Shown: piece after piece, positions 45,299 to 55,319 of the stretch
Position numbering within the stretch: the stretch's first letter is position 1
Layout of the letters: every line of letters starts with the position of its first letter
Origin: Dactylorhiza incarnata
Taxonomy: Eukaryota; Streptophyta; Magnoliopsida; Asparagales; Orchidaceae
Direction of reading: 5' to 3'
NCBI GenBank assembly: GCA_033032865.1
Contig: JAWHQI010000228.1
Coordinates: 3,262,501 to 3,326,500 of the forward strand
Length of the DNA: 64,000 nt
Made by a program: the position numbers and the translations under genes
Notes under the pieces: model-generated
What the model saw: the letters and a program-made list of their open reading frames with translations, nothing else
What the model was told of the DNA's origin: nothing
Database searches by the model: none

Positions 45299-48200
45299 TC
45301 AAGGATAGAACCGTTTGAGATCGTCACCACTCCAGGTGCGCGGGATGTCTTCTCCTTCGCTTGTTTGGAGGCGATAAGCCCCACTTTTTAATGTCTCCTT
45401 GATGATGAAAGGTCCAGCCCAATTAGGATTTAACTTCCCGACATTACCTGCTCGGGCTGCTGCATCAACCTTTTTTAATACGACGTCGCCGACAATAAAA
45501 TGCTTTACCCTAACATTTTTGTCAAAGTACTTTGCCATCCTCCTTTTAACTTCTTCTTGCCTGATTGTTGCCGCATCCTGAAGTTCTTCGATTAGATCCA
45601 AACTGTACTTGATAGCCTCGTCATTGTATTCTACCCAAGCTTCTCCTCCTTCTTTTCCGTACACAACTCTTGGAGTGGCCACCTCAAACTCCACAGGAAT
45701 AACAGCCTCCGAGCCATGAGACAGTTTGAATGGTGTTTCCCCTGTAGCTGAAGATGGAGTAGTACGAAGAGTCCAAAGGATGGAAGGAAGTTGATCTGCC
45801 CAGTTTCCTTTCTGATTCCAAACTTTTTTCATCAGGAGCTGCTGGATTCGCCTGTTGGCTGCTTCTACCTGTCCATTGGTCCTTGGATGATGTACTGAAG
45901 AAAACCGCAGGTCAATTCCAACCTGGTCGCAAAATTTTACCATCTCAGGATTATTGAATTGTGGACCATTATCAGTGACAATTGCCAGCGGAATTCCGTG
46001 TCGGCAGACAATTTCTCCCCAGATGAAGTTTCTGATGATTTGGGTAGTAGTTCTTGCCAGTGCCTTAGCCTCGATCCACTTGCTAAAGTAGTCAATCATC
46101 ACTATGATAAAGCGGCGCTGACCGCTAGCCATTGGAAAGGGTCCGATGAGATCCATCCCCCAAACTGCAAAGGGCCAGGGTGCCGTTATTGACCTAAGCG
46201 ACTGAGCGGGCAGGTGCTGAAGAGGAGCGAACTTTTGGCACTGCACACACCTCCTGGCAAATGCTTCAGCATCCTTTCTCATGGTCGGCCAAAAATATCC
46301 CTGTCGCAGAATCCTCTTTTCTAAGGTTTTTGCCCCTGAATGGCTACCACATTCCCCAGAATGAACTTCCTGAAGTACGATAGGGATTTCCTCTTCTGAA
46401 ACACATCGTGCTGAGGGGGAAATCAAAGTTTTTCTGTAGAGTACTCCTGCTATTAGATAATAATATGCCACCTTCCTTTTGAATCTTCTCCGATCTTTGA
46501 TGGAATGGTGAAACTCCCCTTTTGATAAGAACAACTCATAAGGATCCTTCCATGAAGGATTATGATCAATTTGCATAAGTTCTGCCTCGTCTATTGCCGG
46601 ATGAAAGAGTTCAAAGGTCACTCCCCCTGATGGAAGACCGAACTTCGACAATTCATCTGCCTCCTCATTTTGCGTTCTTGGGATGTGCTCGATAATAAAT
46701 GACTTGAATCTTCCGATTTCCTTTTTGACTGATAGCAGATACTTTCGCAGAATCGGCTCCCTTGTCTCATAATTTCCCAAGACCTGGGAAGCCATCACCA
46801 ATGAATCAGTTCTAACATGTATATATTCTATACCCAACTCTTTCGCGAGCCTTAGCCCAGCCAGAAGTGCCTCATATTCTGCCTGGTTATTCGTAACTGG
46901 GAAGAAGAACTTGATAGCTTACTCCAGCCTGATACCATTTGGACTGATCAACACTACTCCGGCTCCCACGGAGTTTTTGCCAGAAGCCCCATCCACATAA
47001 ATGATCCAAGCCAGAAGAGATTGTACCACCTGTTCTGGATTAAGCTCTGTTGTATCTACCAGGAAGTCTGCCAAGATTTGCGCTTTGATTGCTGTTCGGG
47101 GAATATACGATATCTCAAATTCACTTAGTTCAATAGCCCATTTTGCCAACCTCCCTGAATGATCCGGCTTTTCAAGAATACTCTTTAGAGGATGATCTGT
47201 AACAACTTGGATGGAATGAGCCTGAAAATAAAGGCGAAGCCTTCGCGCAGACATAACCAAAGCCAAGGCCAGTTTTCTCCAGGATCGAATATCTGGTTTC
47301 GGCATCTTTAAGGATGTGGCTGACATAGTATATTGGAAACTGCCTCCTCTTCTCTTCCCGAACGAGGACAGAACTCACCGCTTTTGGTCCGACTCCCAGG
47401 TACAAGAATAGTTTTCCCCCTCACGGGGACTTTGGAGTAGTGGAGTCGAAGTTAACTGTCCCTTCAGCTGCTCGAAAGCCTTGTTACATTCCTCGCTCCA
47501 TTCGAACTTTGATCCCTTTCGCAATGTTTTAAAGAATGGGGCACTTTTATCTCCGGATTTAGAGATAAACCTGCTCAATCCTGCCAATCTCCCCCCAAGT
47601 TGTTGAACTTCTTTAGTATTCCGAGGAGGGGTCATATCAAGGATGGCCTTCACCTTATCCGGATTTGGTGCAAGGCCATCAGCAGTCAAGAGATGTCCAA
47701 GAAATTTTCCTTTATTCGCCCCGAACACACATTTTAATGGGTTCAATTTTAACTTGAACCTCCGTAGAGTAGCGAACGTCTCTACGAGGTCTTTCAAGTG
47801 CAATGAGAATGTTTTACTTTTGAGAAGAAGGTCATCAACGTAAACTTCGAGATTCCTGCCCTTTTGATGTTTAAAGACGGTATCCATCATTCTTTGGTAT
47901 GTTGCACCCGCATTTTTATGACCAAAGGGCATTACGAGATAGCAGTAACACCCATCGTTTGTGATAAATGAGGTATGCGGGATGTCAGGTTTGTGCATTT
48001 TAATTTAATGATACCCGGAGAAGGCATCGAGGAAACTCATAAAACCGTACCCAACCGCAGAATCAACTAAAACATCTATCCGAGGCAAAGGGTAACAATC
48101 TTTAGGGCACGCTTTATTAAGTTTGGTGAAGTCTACGCACATGCGCCACTTCCCACCAGATTTCTTAACCATTACAACGTTCGACATCCACGTGGGATAT

Positions 48201-48559
48201 TGAATCTCAGAGATGAAACCCGCTTTTAGGAGTTTGGAAACCTCCTCTCTGATGGGCAACGCCAGCTTGGTCGCCACTTCTCTCTTCTTTTGCTGGACGG
48301 GCTTGAACTCAGGAGATATGTTTAGATGATGACAAGCCACGTCTGGATCCACTCCAGGCATATCCTCTGCTGACCAAGCGAAGATATCCAGATTCCCCAA
48401 CAGACAAGAGATTAGCTCCACTTTCTCCTCCTCTGGCAACTCAGCGTTGATGACCAACTTCTTTTCTGCCCCCTCAGCGATAGGAACATCTTGGGTCACT
48501 TGGGCAGGTTCCAAGTGAGCCCCTTCTCGATCTTTTCCTTCCTTGACGGCCTCCGGAGA
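45299..48559 (-). pseudogene. pol: RE12 pol (RT, RNase H, integrase)
   Basis: RT: SNVVMVKKSGGKWRMCVDFTKLNKACPKD, FLDAFSGYH then TAA (48005-48007, in place of Gln of GYHQIKM), and YVDDLLLKS. Two single-base frameshifts follow in RNase H (near 47395 and 47285), and a TAA at 46919-46921 precedes FFFPVTNNQAEYEA, the RNase H second part typical of Tat elements (WIIYVDGASG, VRTDSLVMA). Integrase is complete: CVQCQKFAP, D (VWGMDLIGPFP), D (IVTDNGPQF), E (TNGQVEAANR), ending TWSGDDLKRFYP. A TAG at 48560-48562 separates gag-protease from pol in the same frame. Dead copy. Confidence 0.94.
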
Positions 48560-50958
48560 CTAAGCAACCTCCAGCACCTCATCCACGATCTTGGGAAGCG
48601 GAACGTCAGTGATCATGTTGACAGTTCGGACGTAGCACTCCCGAGCTACTTTGGGGTTGCTCCTAACCCGATATTGTTTTCCTTCAGCAGCGAACTTGAG
48701 GGCAAGATGAAAGGTGGACATTACCGCCCTATATGCATTGAGAATCGGCCTCCCGAAGATGGCACAGTAGTTGCTTGGGGCATCTACTACCACAAAATTG
48801 ATCAATTTTATCACTCCTCCAAGAGAGACCAGGAGCTTCACTGAACCCTCTACTTCCTTCTTCTCCCCAGAAAAACCGTAGAGGGGCCCATCGGTGGAAA
48901 GCAGTTGCTTTCCAGTCTTCAGGGCCTCGAAAGTTGGGCGGAAAAGGAGATTGACGGAGCTGCCAGTATCAATTAAAATCTTATGGACAGTATAGTTTTC
49001 GATGACGGCCCTGATAACCACCGCATCATCAAAAGGATTAGCATTGGGGGGAAGGTCGTCCTGACCAAACGTGACTATAGTACTCTCGGGAGGAGAACTT
49101 GTAGTGGCTGCCACTTCCTGCTTTAGAACTCTCGCAATGCTGGATTTGCGAGATGATTCCGCTCCAGCTCCCCCATGGATACAATAGATGTCCCCTAAGG
49201 GGCCCACATCATTGACTTCGATGGATTCGGTAGAAGGATGGATGTCACCATAATAGCCGGCGTCCTCGACGTCGGCGCATTCCCAGGTTACTTCTACTGT
49301 TTCCTTCTCCTTTTTCTTCTCGGTAGTTGGCTCAGCAGTTTTATCTTTTCGAATTAGACCCCGGAGCTTTCCTTCTCCCAGGAGTCTTTCTATGAGCAGA
49401 CGAAGGGCCCGACAATCTTCAGTTAGATGTCCCCCCTCTTTATGATATTCACAATAAAGGTTTGGATTCCGATTACGAATATCCGACTTCAAAGGAGCGG
49501 GCCTTTTGAAATCTGGCCTCTTTTGCAGAATCTGGACTACCTCGTCCATGGTGACGTTTAGGGGAGTGAATGAGTCTTGCGAATCATCATATTGGGTTGA
49601 TGGAATGACTGGAGGTGGCTGCGCGGTATACTGTTGTAAATATACCGGCATAATTTGTGGAAGGGGAGCGGATGGAGCGGGAGCGATGGCCAACGGTGGT
49701 TTCTGATCTTGAAACCGCTGATGGCCCATGAATGGTTGCTTATTTTTGTAGTTCCTCCCCCTTTGGGAGCGGGGTTCGAAGTGGGACTGATTTGATGGTG
49801 GATGATGGAAGGATAGATTCGATGGCTCCTTGTCGCTTACCAGCTTCGCGACGTAGTCTGGATTGCTCTTCTCTCCTCTGATAAACATGTTTGCCAAACT
49901 TATCATCTCCTGAAAAGTCTTAGGCTCCCTTATATTTGCTTCGAACTTTAGGGGGCCCTCCCTTAGGCGATGGATAAGAGCAACCCTATACAGCTCCGGG
50001 TCCACATTTTGGACCTCCATGATTTCTTTCTGGAATCGATCCACAAAACGAGCCCATGTCTCGCCTTCCCGTTGTTTTATATCGAAAAGGGCCGCCGGGC
50101 CGCTCTTTCTTTTCTTTGAGGTGGAGAATCTTAGCAGGAATTCTCTTCGCAGCTCCATGAAGCAACGGATCGACCTGGGGTGCAAACCGTAAAACCATTC
50201 CCTCGCTTGTCCTTCAAAGGAGGTTACGAGAAGCTTGCACTTGGTTGCGTCAGTCAAGGTTCTGAGAGCAACGGCTGACTCGAAAGCTTGCAAATGAATC
50301 GTGGGATCAGCCTCTCCATTGAACGCTGGCAGGCGAGGTTCCCTGAAATTATTAGGGGCAGGCTCCCCTCTGACTTTGTCCACAAAGGGAGAGGTCTCTT
50401 CCATGTCTTCATATAGAGGAGTAGAGTAATAAGCTGCTGGAGCTGCGGCTATTCGCGGACAAGCCGCCTGATAAGAAGACCGGGCGGCTGCTTCTGGCGG
50501 GTAGGAATGATGAATAGGAACTTCAGGCGGGTAGGAGAGACGGGCCGCGCCCTCTTGCAGGTAGGAAAGATGGGCAGCATGAGAAGTCGCCCCTGGAGGT
50601 CGAGGACTCGAGCTGGCATGTTGTGCGCGGCTTCTTGATAGAAGTTTTCCCTGGCCGCAGGGTCTTCTTGATGGAGCTGGAAATTAGCGGCCTGCGGTAG
50701 CGAGTAAGGAGGAGGTGGAGGAAGGACCGGGGTCACCGCCCGGTTGGTCGCGGCTTGCTGCGGAACTAGTCGCTCAGTTAATATCGCTAAAGTCTGACTG
50801 ATCTCTTCAAGTCGCTGATCAGTGGCCCTCTGAGCCCGCTCGGCTTCTCTCTTTGACTGCTCCAGGGCTTCCCACAGAGAGTCCTCGCTATGATCGGAGC
50901 GGTCTCCAAGGGGGAACTGACGGTCTGACATTATGGCGAAAAGGGATTTCACCGACAA
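48560..50958 (-). pseudogene. gag: RE12 gag and protease
   Basis: It starts at 50958 (MSVKS) or, more likely, at the internal MSDRQFPLG (50931). The N-terminal region is low-complexity with QSKREAERAQ. One frameshift lies near 50600. The capsid domain has LPAFNGEADPTIHLQAFESAV, LVTSFEGQAREWFYGL, LLRFSTSKKRK and FVDRFQKEIMEVQNV. Then PPPVIPSTQYDDSQ, a zinc-type YCEYHKEGGHLTEDCRAL motif, and the protease IHKILIDTGSSVNLLFRP with FGRPILNAY. It ends at TAG (48560-48562), after which the same frame reads on into pol. Confidence 0.93.
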
Positions 50959-50961
50959 TCC

Positions 50962-50984
50962 GCGATCTGAAGGTCGCGTGTTTC
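50962..50984 (-). other. RE12 primer binding site resembling a tRNA interior
   Basis: Plus strand GCGATCTGAAGGTCGCGTG, touching the LTR. Shares ATCTGAAGGTCGCGTGTT with RE3. No TGG start as in ordinary tRNA 3'-end primers. Confidence 0.6.
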
Positions 50985-51553
50985 TGTTGAGTCCGAGATT
51001 GTACCTCCGAGGGAAACCGGAGGCTGCGGGTTGCCGGTTACTTTTTGTGTAGAAAGATGAGACCGCTAGCAGCGGTCAAGGCCAGACTTCGCCCGCCGCG
51101 GCAAATGCCACTCCTGCGACGGGCTTTCCTTTGATTAAAGAAAAGTGGTTACAGCGGGCTGCAAGTGCAGAAAAAAGAGAAGCCGGCCGGTCAGACAGTC
51201 CGCAAGACGTGAAACTCGAGACCGCAGCCCAAACAAGCGAGCTCCTGGATTCGAGTGTGCCTGTCTTGTGAACAGTGCCGCCCCCTATTTATAGGCTTGG
51301 GGGCCTGCCCGAATGGGCAGGGATAAAATAACCACCTGCCCTGGTACAGGAGAAACGGGCAGGCGGTGACGGGATGCACAAAGAAGAAAAAAGAAAGAGG
51401 CCGCGCGGCTTGGCGGCTTGTTCTTCCGACCTGTCCGGCCTGAGGCTGAAGATACCGGGACCAAGTCAATGATTCAGACCGGGCGGTCTCTTGCTTGAGA
51501 CCGCGGTCTTTTTCTGTACATAGCTTGGCTGATCTTCAGAAGGTAACCCAAGT
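50985..51553 (-). repeat. RE12 5' LTR, truncated in U3
   Basis: 569 bp, corresponding to 38238-38806 of the other LTR with about four differences by eye. The last 276 bp of U3 are missing; three bases (CTA) link it to the inverted LTR. Confidence 0.95.
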
Positions 51554-51556
51554 CTA

Positions 51557-52401
51557 TGTTTACCCGGAAAACCGCTTCTCGGGTTGAATCACTTTCGGAC
51601 TGGGCGAACCGCTGGGTCAGGCCGCTGGGTTCCAGGATTGGTGGCTCTCAGCTCGAGGTAAACCAGACCGGGTGGTCTGAGGTCAGTTTCGGACCGCCCC
51701 CAAGAGTGAAGGTCGTCAAAGGCCAAAGTAAGAAGGCTATCCGCGGTCTCAGGAAGGAGGCCACGCGGGTAGTGCTATAGAGATTCAAGATTCAAACCCA
51801 GAAGAGCAAGCCGCAGTTTCAGATCGGAGACTACTTGGGTTACCTTCTGAAGATCAGCCAAGCTATGTCCAGAAAAAGACCGCGGTCTCAAGCAAGAGAC
51901 CGCCCGGTCTGAATCATTGACTTGGTCCCGGTATCTTCAGCCTCAGGCCGGACAGGTCGGAAGAACAAGCCGCCAAGCCGCGTGGCCTCTTTCTTTTTTC
52001 TTCTTTGTGCATCCCGTCACCGCCTGCCCGTTTCTCCTGTACCCGGGCAGGTGGTTATTTTATCCCTGCCCATTCGGGCAGGCCCCCAAGCCTATAAATA
52101 GGGGGCGGCACTGTTCACAAGACAGGCACACTCGAATCTAGGAGCTCGCTTGTTTGGGCTGCGGTCTCGAGTTTCACGTCTTGCGGACTGTCTGACCGGC
52201 CGGCTTCTCTTTTTTCTGCACTTGCAGCCCGCTGTAACCACTTTTCTTTAATCAAAGGAAAGCCCGTCGCAGGAGTGACATTTGCCGCGGCGGGCGAAGT
52301 CTGGCCTTGACCGCTGCTAGCGGTCTCATCTTTCTACACAAAAAGTAACCGGCAACCCGCAGCCTCCGGTTTCCCTCGGAGGTACAATCTCGGACTCAAC
52401 A
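51557..52401 (+). repeat. RE12 extra LTR, full length, inverted
   Basis: 845 bp, TGTTTACCCGG to GGACTCAACA, the exact reverse complement type of 38238-39082 with few differences. The plus-strand TATA box CCTATAAATA is at 52091-52100. It is followed directly by the CTCCA target duplication. Confidence 0.95.
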
Positions 52402-53481
52402 CTCCAACTAATGTTGTGTCCAAAGGAGTTGTGCACAACAGCTACCTGCAGCAATGTATTCAGACTCAGCTGTGGATATTGCCACACTTGTTTGTTTCTT
52501 GCTGCTCCAAGATATCAATATTCTCCCTAGGAATTGACAAGTACCACTTGTACTCTTCCTGTCTTCTTTGCAACCTGCAAAATCTGCATCTGAAAAGCCT
52601 GTTAGTTCAAAGTCATTGTTCTTAGGGTACCACAGGCCAAGATGCAAGCTGCCCTTAAGGTATCTCAAAATCCTCTTCACAGAGGTGTAGTGAGATTCCT
52701 TAGGACATGCTTGATACCTAGCATAAACACATGTAGAATACATAATGTCTGGCCTACTAGCAGTCAAGTACAATAGGGATCCAATGATACATCTATACAT
52801 GGACTCATCAAAGGCCTTTCCCTTTTCATCCTTGTCTAATGATACATTAGACCCCATGGGTGTTTTCATGGTGGAGGCTGATTCCATCCCAAATTTCTTG
52901 ATGAGCTCCTTAGTGTACTTGGTCTGGGAGATGAAAATTCCATCATCAGACTGTTTCACTTGGAGCCCAAGGAAATATTTGAGCTCACCCATACTGCTCA
53001 TTTCAAACTCCCTTTGCATTAGATTTGCAAATCTCTTGCAGAGGTTGTCATCAGTAGACCCAAAGATTATGTCATCAACATATATTTGGACTAAGAGACA
53101 CTTGCCCCTTGTTTCCCTAAGAAACAATGTGCTATCAATCTTTCCCCTCATAAACTTGTTCTTGAGGAGAAAGTTAGACAAAGTCTCATACCAAGCTCTT
53201 GGAGCTTGCTTGAGACCATATAATGCTTTCCTAAGAAAGTAAACATGAGAAGTTAGGGTTGGATGCACAAAACCTGAAGGTTGTTCAACATATACCTCTT
53301 CCTTCAAGTCTCCATTGAGGATGGCTGATTTGACATCCATTTGGTAGACTTTGAACCCCTTGTGGTCAGCATAGGCAAGGAATAGCCTAATTGCTTCCAA
53401 CCTTGCAACTGGTGCAAAGGTTTGATCAAAGTCTATACCTTCCTCTTATCTGTATCCTTTGGCTACTAATCTGGCCTTGTT
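52402..53481 (-). pseudogene. pol: RE11 reverse transcriptase and RNase H start
   Basis: Minus-strand RT: ARLVAKGY with a stop where SQEEGIDF is expected (near 53448), then [17 protein letters not shown], first Asp in [27 protein letters not shown] and catalytic [11 protein letters not shown] (about 53076-53108). RNase H begins with [16 protein letters not shown] and [13 protein letters not shown] and is cut by RE12. A TAA (52408 region) precedes the junction. Otherwise long and well preserved. Confidence 0.92.
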
Positions 53482-55260
53482 CTAGATGATTGTACCATTC
53501 TCATCAAGCTTGTTCCTGTATACCCATTTGGTGCCAATCACATTGTGTCCCTGAGGTCTTGGCACCAGCTTCCATACTTTGCATCTCTTGAATTGTAGGA
53601 GCTCTTCTTGCATGGCTTCAATCCAGAAGGTGTCTTGATTGGCCTCTTCAAACTTCTTGGGCTCCATTTGAGAAAGGAAGCTCAAGAATAGTGCTTCATT
53701 ATGAGCTCTGCTTCTTGTCAATATGCCTTGGGTATGATCTCCAATTATTAGATCTCTTGGATGATCTCTCAGGTGCCTTGCAGCAGCTGGAAGAGGGTCC
53801 TCTGGTGGCTGTGGTTGTTCCACTAGTTCAGCTGTGACTTCAACATCTTGTACCTCTTCTTCTTCAGGAATTGCAGCAGTTGTTTGTATTTTGCTACTGC
53901 TGGGCTTGTCTTGGACAGTCAGCTCATGCAACCCTTCTTCATTTCCTGTCAAGATAGAAGAGCTAGACCATTCTTTGTAGAGAAGGCTGGTCTCATCAAA
54001 CACAACATGCATAGATTCTTCTACAACATGGGTTTTCTTGTTATAAACTCTATAAGCTCTACTATGTAAGTTATACCCAATAAGAGCCACCACATTGCAT
54101 TTTTCTGCAAACTTTGTTAATTGAGATTTTCCATTATTTAGAATGTAGCATTTGCAGCCAAAGATTATAAAGTAAGAAATTGTAGGTTGTTTGCCTTTCA
54201 GAATCTCATAAGGGGTTTTCCCAAGGACCTTATTGATGGATGCTCTATTGAGAACATAACACGCTGTATTGACTGCCTCAGCCCAGAAGTATTCTGGGAG
54301 TGAGGAGTCACTAAGCAATGTTCTCCCAGCTTTTATCAAGGTCCTATTCCTCCTCTCAGCCACACCATTTTGCTGTGGAGTCCTTGGGGAGGAGAACTCT
54401 TGGGTGATACCAAATTCTTGACAAAATTTTGTCATGGCTTCAGATTGAAATTCTGTGCCATGGTCAGTTCTTGTCCTGACCACAGTACATAGTAGATCAT
54501 TCTGAATAGCCTTGACATAATTTATAAAGACATGTAAGGTATCTGACTTCTTCTTAAGGAAGAATACCCATGTATACTTTGAATGATCATCTATAATTAC
54601 CAAGGTATACAACTTCCCATCTAGGCTCTTAATTGGCAAAGGACCAAACAAGTCCATGTGCAATAGGTATAAACACCTCTCAGTATCCTTGGAGCCAATA
54701 CTTTTAAAGGTGGTCCTAGTTTGTTTACCCATCTAGCAAGCATGACAGGGACCATTTTTAACACATTTTAGTTTAGGACTATTTCTAACAAGGTTTTTAG
54801 AAAATAATCTATACATTGTTTTATAGTTAATGTGGGCAAGTCTATTGTGCCATTGGACACAAAGAGACTCACTTTCATTAGCTATAAGACACACAGAAGA
54901 GATAGAATAATTGCAAATGAAGTCTAAGAAATAAACATTTCCACTCCTAGTGCCTGAGAGAATGGTCTCCAAGTCATTAGACTTTTTGATCAAGCACTTG
55001 TCATTGTGAAATTCAATGACATAGCCTAAGTCACATAGTTGGCTTATGCTTACAAGGTTGTGTTGCAACCCTTCAACATAAGCTACCCTTGTGATTGAGA
55101 CTATGTCATTTGAAATCATACCATATCCTTTGGTGACTCCCTTTTCAGATCCACCAAAGATAACTTTGGGTCCATTCTTCACTGGATGGTAATCCTTTAG
55201 AAGATCCTTAGTTCATGTCATGTGCCTTGAGCACCCACTGTCCAAGTACCATATTTGGTT
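53482..55260 (-). pseudogene. pol: RE11 protease, integrase and linker
   Basis: The protease active-site region WYLDSGCSRHMT is at about 55250-55210, followed by a frame break. Then come LVSISQLCDLGY, the zinc-binding WHNRLAHINY…CHAC and, after a TAG (replacing Gln of CHACQMGKQ), the core with D (LHMDLFGPLP), D (RTDHGTEF) and E (PQQNGVAERRN), all present. The integrase end FGCKCYILNN and a low-complexity linker with RDLIIGDHTQGILTRS lead to the RT start WKLVPRPQGHNVIGTKWV. Confidence 0.92.
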
Positions 55261-55319
55261 GAGACTGGTACTTGAACTAACCTGCAACACAAAATTTAAT
55301 GTACCTTAGGATCCCAACT

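Larger units (their letters stand above)
38238..52401 (-). mobile_element. RE12: Tat-type Ty3/gypsy with antisense genes and aberrant inverted LTR
   Basis: Minus-strand order: an extra LTR in plus orientation (51557-52401), truncated 5' LTR (51553-50985), primer site, gag-protease, pol, tandem-repeat spacer, two antisense genes (aORF1 and aORF2 on the plus strand), polypurine side, 3' LTR (39082-38238). The whole block is flanked by CTCCA on both sides (38233-38237, 52402-52406) inside the RE11 RNase H frame. Antisense ORFs and tandem repeats between pol and 3' LTR are known traits of the Tat lineage. Confidence 0.93.

Noticed and set aside
50962..50984. Possible tRNA gene
   Set aside because: Only about 20 bases of tRNA-like sequence, no acceptor stem or D arm; it is a primer binding site.
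51557..52401. Independent solo LTR that was there before RE12
   Set aside because: Its left flank (GTCTA) does not match its right flank (CTCCA), whereas the flank of the whole 38238-52401 block matches exactly.
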